A stretch of 18,647 bases of DNA from Bacilli bacterium (GTDB taxonomy: Bacteria; Bacillota_I; Bacilli_A; RFN20; CAG-826). Made by a program: the position numbers and the translations under genes. This document shows positions 7,745-15,423 of the stretch, in pieces. Below the pieces are notes generated by a model that saw only the letters and a list, made by a program, of their open reading frames with translations, searched no databases and was not told where the DNA came from. The DNA lies in the NCBI GenBank assembly GCA_016302705.1, contig JAEDNC010000005.1, positions 1 through 18,647 on the forward strand, read 5' to 3'. Every line of letters begins with the position of its first letter. The first letter of the stretch is position 1.

Positions 7745-9241
7745 TTAGGCGGTTTTTATAAGAGTGACTGTCATTTCATCTTCAGTTACACTATTGAATG
7801 TAACTTCCCAGCCTAATGCCTTTTTGTTATTGAGTCTAGTTCCATTAACAAATTGTTTTCTAAATTGTTTAACTGAGAAACTATCTCCAGTATAGAACAA
7901 GCTATCCTCACCAATAATTGTTGTGGCAGAATATTCTTCATTCACATCATTTTTAATGAGTTCTAATTCGTTATAGTAAGCATTGCCGCCATAAGTAAAA
8001 GCGGTATCGCCATTATTGTTATTTGTCGCATGATATAAGATATGCGATGATCCTGGATTTTTTGCTTCATTAACAATCGCATCAATTTTATTTGTTCTAG
8101 TGTTAACTGAAATTAATCTACCGTCAACATGCCACACTCTAACACCTGCTCTAGATGGACCTAACGGGCCTCTATTGTTATAAAAATGCTCTGAATCAAA
8201 TTGATTCAAACCTGTTGGTGTATATAATTCAAGAATTATATATTCATCAAATGGTGAACCGATATAATTTGGTGAAAGAATAATAATTTCTCCACCTTCT
8301 TCAACTGGTTTAACAGTAATTGAAGTAGTTCTATTAGGAACAAGAGCGTCAACCCAACCTAACGCTAAACGAGAATATGGGTCATGTCCTCCAACGTTAA
8401 AGTCTTGCATAGAAAAGCCGCCTGCCGCGCAAGAAACATGATCATAATCATAATAATCATAAATGCCGAAAACGTGTCCCATTTCATGGATATATGTATG
8501 TGTATCAAGATTACAATATCTTGTATCACCGTTTCCGTATTCGCTTAAGCCAGTTCTATCAACAGCTTTTTCAGGAGAATACATAAAGTCATAACTTGCC
8601 CAAAAGAAGACGTTTGGTACTGGATTTTTCTTTAGAGCAAATGTTTTTCCTAACCAAAAAGTATAGGCCCACATATTGCTTCTATCATATTTACCAGCTG
8701 CTTGATAATCAGGAGCTGCATAAATAAGGATTACTCCATCGATATATCCGTTTTGATCTTTGTCAAAATCGGTTAATGCAGAAACTTTATAAGTTTCTTT
8801 ATACCATTTAACTGCGTCATAAACTAAGGTATTTGTATTATCACCATTAGTGTAGAAATCAGAAGATGGTTTGCCGCATTCATACCAACTAGACACTGTC
8901 GCGTCTAAATTAAGTCTTCCAAAGGAATCTTTAGAGTAATAGGAGCAAACACTTTCCCAACCAGTTTCTTCAGAAGTACCGATAAAAGCAGTCTCAATAT
9001 CGTTTCTAACATTGTCTTTATTTGCAATATAAGTATTAGAATCAGTAAACCAGACAGGAATAACTAATAATTTACTTTCCCCTAAACTCGGAGAAGTTGA
9101 CATATAACCACTATATTTGGCAAAATCAGCAAAGGTATAAATAGTGTCTACTTTTTGATAATCAGGAAGAGAAGCGTTTGGATCACATCCAACCAAAAAC
9201 ATAGAAATGAATGGAATTACTAATAGTTGTTTTAGTTTCAT
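7745..9241 (-). CDS. Secreted M6-like zinc metalloprotease lipoprotein
   Basis: A 498-residue lipoprotein. The signal peptide ends in the lipobox LVGC with the lipidated Cys at residue 19, so it is anchored outside the cell. Zinc ligands and catalytic Glu are in HEMGHVFGIYD (about 252-262), the H-E-x-x-H-x-x-G-x-x-D form. GGFSMQDFNVGGHDPYSRLA and then LGW follow, as in M6 peptidases related to immune inhibitor A. DKDQNGYID (about 160-168) looks like a calcium-binding loop. The start is taken as the ATG at 9241, seven bases after AAGGAGG; a GTG six bases further upstream would sit on top of the SD. A strong promoter lies immediately upstream and both neighbours are separated by terminators, so it is monocistronic. 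It probably degrades host or dietary proteins at the cell surface (inference). Confidence 0.9.
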   Translation of the reverse strand: MKLKQLLVIPFISMFLVGCDPNASLPDYQKVDTIYTFADFAKYSGYMSTSPSLGESKLLVIPVWFTDSNTYIANKDNVRNDIETAFIGTSEETGWESVCSYYSKDSFGRLNLDATVSSWYECGKPSSDFYTNGDNTNTLVYDAVKWYKETYKVSALTDFDKDQNGYIDGVILIYAAPDYQAAGKYDRSNMWAYTFWLGKTFALKKNPVPNVFFWASYDFMYSPEKAVDRTGLSEYGNGDTRYCNLDTHTYIHEMGHVFGIYDYYDYDHVSCAAGGFSMQDFNVGGHDPYSRLALGWVDALVPNRTTSITVKPVEEGGEIIILSPNYIGSPFDEYIILELYTPTGLNQFDSEHFYNNRGPLGPSRAGVRVWHVDGRLISVNTRTNKIDAIVNEAKNPGSSHILYHATNNNNGDTAFTYGGNAYYNELELIKNDVNEEYSATTIIGEDSLFYTGDSFSVKQFRKQFVNGTRLNNKKALGWEVTFNSVTEDEMTVTLIKTA

Positions 9242-9270
9242 AAACACTCCTCCTTTTATGTTTGGTTGTA

Positions 9271-9299
9271 ATTATATGTAATATATAAACCTCTTGCAA
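9271..9299 (-). promoter_or_regulatory. Strong promoter of the M6-like protease gene
   Basis: TTGCAA (9294-9299), a 17-base spacer and a perfect TATAAT (9271-9276), read on the minus strand. Transcription would start near 9264, leaving a leader of about 23 bases that carries the AAGGAGG SD. Confidence 0.7.
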
Positions 9300-9300
9300 C

Positions 9301-9335
9301 AAAAAAACTTGTTTATGTTTATTTCATAAACAAGT
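9301..9335 (-). terminator. Second intrinsic terminator between tRNA-Phe and the protease
   Basis: Eleven-base perfect stem (arms 9307-9317 and 9325-9335) with a seven-base loop, followed on the minus strand by a run of seven T. It lies directly upstream of the -35 box of the protease and insulates it from tRNA transcription. Confidence 0.8.
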
Positions 9336-9365
9336 ATGAAAATCTTTTGTTCGTGTCATCGGTTC

Positions 9366-9389
9366 AAAAAAAAGTGCCGCCTAGGCACT
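9366..9389 (-). terminator. Intrinsic terminator of the tRNA operon
   Basis: AGTGCC / GGCACT stem (9373-9378 and 9384-9389) with a five-base loop and a following run of eight T on the minus strand. It begins 14 bases after the CCA end of tRNA-Phe. Confidence 0.85.
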
Positions 9390-9402
9390 CAATTTTCAAT
9401 TG

Positions 9403-9478
9403 TGGTGGCCTAGGACGGGATTGAACCGCCGACACGGAGATTTTCAGTCTCCTGCTCTACCAACTGAGCTACCAGGCC
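9403..9478 (-). tRNA. tRNA-Phe (anticodon GAA)
   Basis: A 76-base cloverleaf with encoded CCA. The acceptor stem pairs GGCCTGG with CTAGGCC (one G-T pair), discriminator base A. The D-arm region is TAGCTCAGTTGGTAGAGC, the anticodon stem GGAGA/TCTCC closes the loop CTGAAAA with GAA in the centre, and the T-arm contains GTTCAATCC. It follows tRNA-Asp by 38 bases and shares its promoter. Confidence 0.95.
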
Positions 9479-9516
9479 ACTAAATGCAATTTTTACACAC
9501 TTTAAATAAAAAAGAG

Positions 9517-9592
9517 TGGCGGACCAGACGGGAATCGAACCCGCGATCTTCTCCGTGACAGGGAGACATGTTAACCGCTACACCACTGGTCC
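9517..9592 (-). tRNA. tRNA-Asp (anticodon GTC)
   Basis: A 76-base cloverleaf with encoded CCA. The acceptor stem pairs GGACCAG with CTGGTCC, discriminator base G as is typical for tRNA-Asp. The anticodon stem TCTCC/GGAGA closes the loop CTGTCAC with GTC in the centre, and the T-arm contains GGTTCGATTCC. It is the first gene of a two-tRNA operon. Confidence 0.95.
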
Positions 9593-9603
9593 TTTTTGCC
9601 TAT

Positions 9604-9631
9604 ATATTATTACAAGAACTCTACATGTAAA
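9604..9631 (-). promoter_or_regulatory. Promoter of the tRNA-Asp/tRNA-Phe operon
   Basis: TTTACA (9626-9631), 16-base spacer and TAATAT (9604-9609) on the minus strand. Expected transcription start is about five bases before the tRNA-Asp 5' end. TTGATT with a 17-base spacer to TAATAA is an overlapping alternative. Confidence 0.5.
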
Positions 9632-9705
9632 TCAAGCAATTTCTCAAAAAAATATTATTTTATCGTATTTTCCATAATATATTTATATATTAATAGGCAA
9701 AACAA

Positions 9706-9735
9706 AAAAGAGAAGATGATTTCGTCCTCCCTCTC
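9706..9735 (-). terminator. Likely terminator of the cardiolipin synthase gene
   Basis: Purine-rich arm (minus strand GAGAGGGAGGA) pairs with TCTTCTCTTTT through several G-T wobbles, followed by further T residues. It lies about 50 bases past the cardiolipin synthase stop. The stem is long but wobble-rich, so strength is uncertain. The rest of the 193-bp gap up to tRNA-Asp holds only the tRNA promoter and A/T-rich sequence. Confidence 0.5.
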
Positions 9736-9785
9736 AAATTTATTATAAGAAGGCAATTAGCTTAATCAATAATGAATTTATATTT

Positions 9786-11324
9786 TTATAATAGTTGTGC
9801 GAAAACTTTCATAATCGCACATAAAAATCCAGTGAAAACACTAATCTCAGCTTTTTCTTTGCTGACTAGTTCGCTATGGTCATAGCAATCAATTAAATCA
9901 TTCTCGACTTCTTTGACTGCTTCATCATCAATAAAGATTGCTCCACATTCGAAATGATGAATTAAGCTACGATAATCCATATTAATTGTGCCAACAAAGG
10001 CAATCTTGCCATCAACAACAATAGATTTTTGATGATTAAATCCTTCGTTATACGTATAGACTTTGATACCAGCTTTAATTAATTCTTTAAAATATGAAGT
10101 CGCTAATTTATATACCGCTCCTTTATCAGGAATGCCTGGAAGAAGGATTCTCACATCAATTCCACGATATCCTGCTCTTATAATAGAAGATTTTAGATTT
10201 TCTGTAGGAATGAAATAAGGCGTACAAATATAGACGCGTTCTTTCGCGTTTTCAATCATATTGACAAAGGTTGCTTCTCCTGCTTCTTGAGCAATAAATG
10301 GGGCTGGTCCATCTCCAAAAGGAGTTACCAAAGCATTCTCTTTATATTTTTGATAATCATAGATTAAATATTTATCGTAGTCTGATAATTGGTTTTGACA
10401 TAAATCAAACATCGATAAAAAGAGGAATATTAAATTCTTAATTGCTGGACCTTCAATTTTAATCATCGCATCTTTCCAATAGCCAAATTTCACGATGTCG
10501 TTAGCGTATTCATCAGCGAGATTCATTCCTCCAGTAAACGCTTCTTTATGATCGATAATTGCAATCTTTCGATGATCGCGGTTATTAAAAATGCCAGAAA
10601 GTAGAGGAATAAACGGATTAAATCTATAACATTTAATACCTTCTTTTCTTAATTGATTTGGGTAAATACTATGGAGTAGACCAGTGCATCCTATATCATC
10701 GTAAAGTAAACGCACTTCAACACCTTCCTTGGCTTTTTTAACTAAGACATCATGGATTTGAGTCCACTCCTTGCCTCGATCAATGATAAAAAATTCAAGG
10801 AAAATAAACTCTTTTGCGCTTTTTAATTCCTCAATAAAGTGTGGGAACCATTCTTCTCCACTTTTATAATAGGAAACTTTGTTTCCATAAGTTGGAGTGC
10901 TTTTCATCGCATGAGCAAGATATTCAAATGGTGTCTTATATGGATTGTCGCTCTTTTTTAATAACTCTAAATCAAGTGAGTCTTGTGGGAAATACTCTAA
11001 AGAGAGTTTATTGACACTTTTTACGATTTTCTTATATTTTGGCTTTAAGCCGTGGTTTGCAAAGAAGGCGTATAGTAAAGAACCTACCAAAGGTAAGGCC
11101 AAAACAACAATGACCCATGGCATTTTCATATCCGCTGTTCCTTTACGGTTAATAACAAGCATGAAAACAATTATGTGAATCAAAGCAAATTCAATAACAA
11201 ATGGCCACCAGGCTTGAATCATAAAGACCGCTAAGGCAATAATTGCCCCAATTTGAATCAAGATTAAAAGAAGCATTAATGCCATTCTAGAGAATATTTT
11301 TTTCAAAATCTTGATAAACGCCAT
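9786..11324 (-). CDS. cls: Cardiolipin synthase (phospholipase D superfamily)
   Basis: A 512-residue membrane enzyme that joins two phosphatidylglycerol molecules into cardiolipin and glycerol. Hydrophobic segments lie at about 14-36, 38-58 and 68-90, the last one (VIVVLALPLVGSLLYAFF) typical of the PLD-nuclease N-terminal domain of bacterial Cls. Two HKD catalytic motifs are intact: HRKIAIID (251-258) and HQKSIVVD (431-438), each followed by the usual G-G/T-x-N stretch (TGGMNLADEY; VGTINMDYRS). Length agrees with bacterial cardiolipin synthases. The SD is poor (only AAG directly before the ATG). It is 57 bp downstream of the GH13 gene in the same direction without a good terminator between them, so read-through from the sugar operon is possible. 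Confidence 0.92.
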   Translation of the reverse strand: MAFIKILKKIFSRMALMLLLILIQIGAIIALAVFMIQAWWPFVIEFALIHIIVFMLVINRKGTADMKMPWVIVVLALPLVGSLLYAFFANHGLKPKYKKIVKSVNKLSLEYFPQDSLDLELLKKSDNPYKTPFEYLAHAMKSTPTYGNKVSYYKSGEEWFPHFIEELKSAKEFIFLEFFIIDRGKEWTQIHDVLVKKAKEGVEVRLLYDDIGCTGLLHSIYPNQLRKEGIKCYRFNPFIPLLSGIFNNRDHRKIAIIDHKEAFTGGMNLADEYANDIVKFGYWKDAMIKIEGPAIKNLIFLFLSMFDLCQNQLSDYDKYLIYDYQKYKENALVTPFGDGPAPFIAQEAGEATFVNMIENAKERVYICTPYFIPTENLKSSIIRAGYRGIDVRILLPGIPDKGAVYKLATSYFKELIKAGIKVYTYNEGFNHQKSIVVDGKIAFVGTINMDYRSLIHHFECGAIFIDDEAVKEVENDLIDCYDHSELVSKEKAEISVFTGFLCAIMKVFAQLL

Positions 11325-11381
11325 CTTAAGAAACCTAACAACAATTCTAATTCTTTAAGTGTAAATTTTAATAGCAAAATT

Positions 11382-13046
11382 CTATTTCTTGTCGATAAGA
11401 TAGACTCTTACTTCAAATGGTTGAAGAGCTTTCTCGTGTTTCTCATAATTTGTAATTTTAATATCTGAATCACATAAGCGTTCTAGATATTTAAATTTTC
11501 TTGGTTTGTTTGAGAAGCTAGAGATGACCACTACTTTTTCGTCTTCATTTTCTCTAACATAAGCAAAAATATGTGGATTATTGATCGCAATCATCTTAAA
11601 TGATCCGTCAGTGATAACTTGGTGTTCTTTTTTAAACTTAATCATTTCTTGGTAGAAATAATAAAGTGAGTTTTTATCTTCTAGAGCGTTTTTAACATTA
11701 ACGATGTCTTTATCTTTATTAAGTCTAATCCAAGGTTCTATATTGGAGAAACCGCCGAATTCACTATTATCCCAAATCATTGGGGTTCTTGCGTTGTCTC
11801 GAGAAACATCATAGATGATTTGTTGCATTTTCTTCTTTGGTAAAGGCATCTTATCTAAGATTCCTTTGATATTGTGTGATTCAACATCTTTAATTTCATC
11901 CATAGATTTAAAATGAGCATTTCTCATTCCAATCTCTTGCCCTTGGTAAATAAATGGAGTTCCTTTTAGGAAGAAGTAAGTGGCCCCTAAAGCTTTTGAA
12001 GAGTTGATATTCCCTTCAACTGTTCCAAATCTTCCCACGCTTCTTCTTTGGTCATGGTTCTCTATAAATAAAGAATTCCATCCTTTTCCCTCCAAAGAAA
12101 CTTGTTGTTTATTAAGTCTATTCTTAAATCTAGTTAGTTTGAATTTTCTATAGAAATATTTCACTCCTCCGATATTATCTGAATCAGTGTGAGAGAAATT
12201 AAAAATCATATCTAGTTCTTCTCTAGCAGGATCAGTGAGACTAATATTCACTTTTGAAGTCGCCATTACTGCTTCTCCAACAGTCATGCAGTCATAATTA
12301 GCGTAAACATCTCTATAGAGTTCGTGGAGATATTCGTGTAAACGTGGTCCGTTAATAAAAGCGTCACTTCCAGTTAAAGCAGGTTTTGGAAATCTTGATT
12401 TGAAATCTTGTTTCTTGCTGATGAGATTAATAACATCACATCTAAAGCCATCTACTCCTAAGTCTAACCAAAATCTTAAGATATTTTTAATATCTTCTCT
12501 TAGCTTTGGATTTTCCCAATTTAAATCAGGTTGTTCTTTAGTGAACAAATGGAGATACCATTCATCGGTTCCTTCAATTCTTGTCCACGCTCCTTCACCG
12601 AAAAAGCCTTTCCAGTTATTAGGAGGTTTCTTTCCGTTTTTCTTTCCTTTTCTAATATAGTAATAATCTCGATATGGAGAATTCTTATCTTTAATAGCAT
12701 CGATAAACCACTTGTGTTTATCAGAAGTGTGATTCACAACAAGATCCATAATGAGGCGAATTCCTCTTTTATGCATCTCCGCAATCATTTTTTTGCAATC
12801 GTTCATATTGCCAAAAGGTGGATAGATATCAGTGTAATTAGAAATATCGTATCCATTATCTTTTTGAGGAGAATCATAGATTGGAGATAACCATACACAG
12901 TTAACTCCGAGCTCTTTTAAATAATCTAGTTTAGAGATAATTCCGTTAATATCCCCTAAACCATCGTTGTTAGTGTCGCAGAAACTACGTGGATAAATTT
13001 GGTATATGACTGCGTTTTTATACCAGTTTGTGTGTTTGTTATTCAT
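11382..13046 (-). CDS. GH13 oligo-1,6-glucosidase / alpha-glucosidase
   Basis: A 554-residue cytoplasmic alpha-glucosidase of the oligo-1,6-glucosidase type (GH13 subfamily 31-like). Conserved regions: DLVVNHTSD (101-109), QPDLNW (172-177), GFRCDVIN with nucleophile Asp204, VGEA with acid/base Glu258, and IENHDQRR with Asp332. DTNNDGLGD (24-32) is the usual calcium site. The residue after the nucleophile is Val, which in characterised enzymes of this group goes with preference for alpha-1,6 bonds, so isomaltose-type oligosaccharides are the likely substrate (inference from known family rule). GAGGAG precedes the ATG, which overlaps the end of the GH36 gene by eight bases, so translation is coupled. 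Product glucose would feed glycolysis. Length is normal and no key residue is missing. Confidence 0.93.
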   Translation of the reverse strand: MNNKHTNWYKNAVIYQIYPRSFCDTNNDGLGDINGIISKLDYLKELGVNCVWLSPIYDSPQKDNGYDISNYTDIYPPFGNMNDCKKMIAEMHKRGIRLIMDLVVNHTSDKHKWFIDAIKDKNSPYRDYYYIRKGKKNGKKPPNNWKGFFGEGAWTRIEGTDEWYLHLFTKEQPDLNWENPKLREDIKNILRFWLDLGVDGFRCDVINLISKKQDFKSRFPKPALTGSDAFINGPRLHEYLHELYRDVYANYDCMTVGEAVMATSKVNISLTDPAREELDMIFNFSHTDSDNIGGVKYFYRKFKLTRFKNRLNKQQVSLEGKGWNSLFIENHDQRRSVGRFGTVEGNINSSKALGATYFFLKGTPFIYQGQEIGMRNAHFKSMDEIKDVESHNIKGILDKMPLPKKKMQQIIYDVSRDNARTPMIWDNSEFGGFSNIEPWIRLNKDKDIVNVKNALEDKNSLYYFYQEMIKFKKEHQVITDGSFKMIAINNPHIFAYVRENEDEKVVVISSFSNKPRKFKYLERLCDSDIKITNYEKHEKALQPFEVRVYLIDKK

Positions 13047-15369
13047 ATTTCTCCTCGATTAAGTATAACCTACTACCAAAGTCTCTCAAAATTCTAACTG
13101 ATTCGTTAATTCCAGTTGCAGACCATTCAGGAGTTAAAATAACTCCACTTCCATTAAGTGCACTTCCGCTAACTTCGTAATGATCTTTTTCGCTTGGCAT
13201 AGTAACAAACTTACTAGCGATATCAACAATCTTCCCGTTTGGATTAACGTGAATTGGTAAAATCATATTTATTAGTCCGCCAAATTCTTTGATGTTATGT
13301 AAAACTTCTACGTTATTAACTGTGTAGAATTTATTTTGATCTAATTCATGAGTAGCCAAGATGCTTTCTTTTGGAAGCATAGATTGAAGTGAGGCAAATT
13401 CTCCAACAATGCATTTGGTTTTTTCTTTGTTAGATACTTGCCACATAATATGTCCATTACTGGAATGGAGTTCAAAGAATTCACCATATTGGAATATGTC
13501 ACGATATTTCTTATAGACTTCAATTAAGGCTTTGCATCTTTGTTTTTCAAATTTATTGAGTTCTGAGAAATTTAACTCATATCCAAGAACTCCAAAAGAG
13601 GCAACATTATATCTTGTGTCAATTGAGATTTCTCTTAATGTTTGATGATTATGTGAACAAGAAACATGGTTAGAGATTGTGGATAAAGGATAACCATATA
13701 AATAGCCTCTTTGAATTATTAATCTTTCATGCGCATCAGTGTTGTCGCTACTCCAGATTTGAGGCATATATGAAAGGATACCTAAATCAAAACGGTTTCC
13801 TCCGCTCGCGCATCCTTCAAATAAGACATGAGGATATTTCTCTGTTAATGTTCTTATTACGCGATATAAACCGAGAATATATCTATGATAAAATTCTCCT
13901 ACATTTTCTTCATCAGGTAAATCTGACATATGTCGATTCATATCCCATTTCACATATTCAATATGAGCGTCATCTAAGATCTTTGAGATGTTTTCAATGA
14001 TATAGTCTTGAACTTCTACTTTGCTTAAATTAAGGAGGAGTTCATGACGTGATAAAGATGGATTAAGTTTTGTTGACTTAATCGTCCATTCTGGATGGAC
14101 ACTATATAAATCGCTTTGAGGATTAACAGCTTCTGGTTCAAACCACAAACCGAATTTCATTCCGAGTTTGTTTACTTTCTTCGCTAATCCTTTTAAACCG
14201 CTTGGTAATTTCTTTTTATTGATGGAATAATCACCAAGTCCATGACTATCATCGTTTCTAGTAGAGAACCATCCATCATCTAAAACAAACAGTTCTGCCC
14301 CATATTCTTTTGCTTTTTTTGCAATATTAATAACTTTGGATTCGTTAAATTTGAAATAAGTTGCTTCCCAGTTATTAATGACTACAGGCCGAAGAGCCTC
14401 CTTCCACCTACTTGCGATCACATGTTCATTGACGAACTTGTGCATATTGCTTCTTGCTCCATTAATACCTTTGTTGGAGAAAGTAAAGACCGCATAAGGT
14501 GATTTAAATGATTCGTTTTCTTTTAATTCAAAATCAAAGCAAAATGGATTGATACCTGATTGAATTCTCACTAATCCATACGGGGTTAGTTCGACTTCAG
14601 ATATATGGTTACCGCTATAAATGAGATTGAATATATAAACATCTCCGTTATCCAAAGATGCATCTTTATTCTTAATTAAGAATAATGGATTTACTTTATG
14701 CGAAGAGAATCCTGTTCTTGATTCATGGACAATTCTTCCAGGGGCAAGCATTTGGTTAACCTCATTCATTTCGTTAGACCAACCACCGACAAAGTTCTTT
14801 AATTCGAATTCACGGTTAATTAAATCTAATTGCATTGATAACGCTTTTAAGACATGGACTGGGGTTTTGTCTTTATTAATAATAACCATGTTTCTTGCAA
14901 TGACATTAGAGTCAAAGAAAATAACATAATGGAGTTCAATTTCAATTTCGTTAGAGTTGTCTTCAAGATAAATAACTAATTCTTCGTCGTGATCATGTGG
15001 AGCAGGCAATTCTTCATTATCAAGTGGACTATTTTTAATCTCATATTTCTTGTAAGAAAAATCAAATGTGTAACCGCTTTTATCACTCTTGAGTAAGATT
15101 GGGGTACTTCTATAATCTCCTTTATGTGGGAAAGAGAATTCAAGAAGAGCGTTATCCATCGCTAATTGATCATTAATCTCTTCTTTATAGATTGTGGATG
15201 TCCCTTTCATGATTGAAGTTTTTTGCTTAATCGCCGAAATATCAAAATCTTTAATCTCAATTCTTTGACCGAAATAGTCGTGTAAAATTAGCCCTGTCTT
15301 ATCGACATGAAAAACATAGGATAAGTCTTGTGTGTTTAAGATAAACACCTCACCATTTGAAATTGTCAT
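13039..15369 (-). CDS. GH36 alpha-galactosidase
   Basis: A 776-residue alpha-galactosidase without signal peptide, hence cytoplasmic. An N-terminal beta-sandwich (about 1-320) precedes the TIM barrel. Barrel motifs: LFVLDDGWF (360-368), KFGLWFEPEAVNP (405-417), KWDMNRH with nucleophile Asp476, CASGGNRFD (520-528) and SSDNTDA (540-546) supplying the acid/base Asp. These match GH36 enzymes such as AgaA/AgaB that cleave melibiose, raffinose and stachyose. A beta-sheet domain ends the protein. GGAG lies ten bases before the ATG, a slightly long spacing. It is first in a two-gene minus-strand unit with the GH13 enzyme: together they would release galactose and glucose from raffinose-type and isomalto-oligosaccharides. 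Its promoter shares a palindrome with the divergent GH2 gene. Confidence 0.94.
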   Translation of the reverse strand: MTISNGEVFILNTQDLSYVFHVDKTGLILHDYFGQRIEIKDFDISAIKQKTSIMKGTSTIYKEEINDQLAMDNALLEFSFPHKGDYRSTPILLKSDKSGYTFDFSYKKYEIKNSPLDNEELPAPHDHDEELVIYLEDNSNEIEIELHYVIFFDSNVIARNMVIINKDKTPVHVLKALSMQLDLINREFELKNFVGGWSNEMNEVNQMLAPGRIVHESRTGFSSHKVNPLFLIKNKDASLDNGDVYIFNLIYSGNHISEVELTPYGLVRIQSGINPFCFDFELKENESFKSPYAVFTFSNKGINGARSNMHKFVNEHVIASRWKEALRPVVINNWEATYFKFNESKVINIAKKAKEYGAELFVLDDGWFSTRNDDSHGLGDYSINKKKLPSGLKGLAKKVNKLGMKFGLWFEPEAVNPQSDLYSVHPEWTIKSTKLNPSLSRHELLLNLSKVEVQDYIIENISKILDDAHIEYVKWDMNRHMSDLPDEENVGEFYHRYILGLYRVIRTLTEKYPHVLFEGCASGGNRFDLGILSYMPQIWSSDNTDAHERLIIQRGYLYGYPLSTISNHVSCSHNHQTLREISIDTRYNVASFGVLGYELNFSELNKFEKQRCKALIEVYKKYRDIFQYGEFFELHSSNGHIMWQVSNKEKTKCIVGEFASLQSMLPKESILATHELDQNKFYTVNNVEVLHNIKEFGGLINMILPIHVNPNGKIVDIASKFVTMPSEKDHYEVSGSALNGSGVILTPEWSATGINESVRILRDFGSRLYLIEEKYE

Positions 15370-15385
15370 AGTTATTAATCTCCGA

Positions 15386-15417
15386 AATTATTATATAATA
15401 ATTACGAGGTTTAACAA
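15386..15417. promoter_or_regulatory. Palindromic bidirectional promoter of the glycosidase genes
   Basis: An 18-bp perfect palindrome (15386-15403) carries TATAAT on both strands: 15394-15399 on plus and 15390-15395 on minus. The minus promoter has TTGTTA (15412-15417) with a 16-base spacer. The plus promoter has only weak -35 candidates (TTATTA near 15372). The whole gap between the two start codons is 54 bases. Confidence 0.5.
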
Positions 15418-15423
15418 AAATAA

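Noticed and set aside
9242..9247. GTG at 9247 as start of the protease
   Set aside because: It is only one base after AAGGAGG, whereas the ATG at 9241 has normal seven-base spacing and begins a good lipoprotein signal peptide.
9403..9592. tRNA genes as an attachment site of an integrated element
   Set aside because: No integrase, no duplicated tRNA end and no mobile-element genes on either side.
12400..12890. Plus-strand open frames opposite the GH13 gene
   Set aside because: Overlap each other in two frames and lie opposite the conserved barrel of GH13, so they are shadows.
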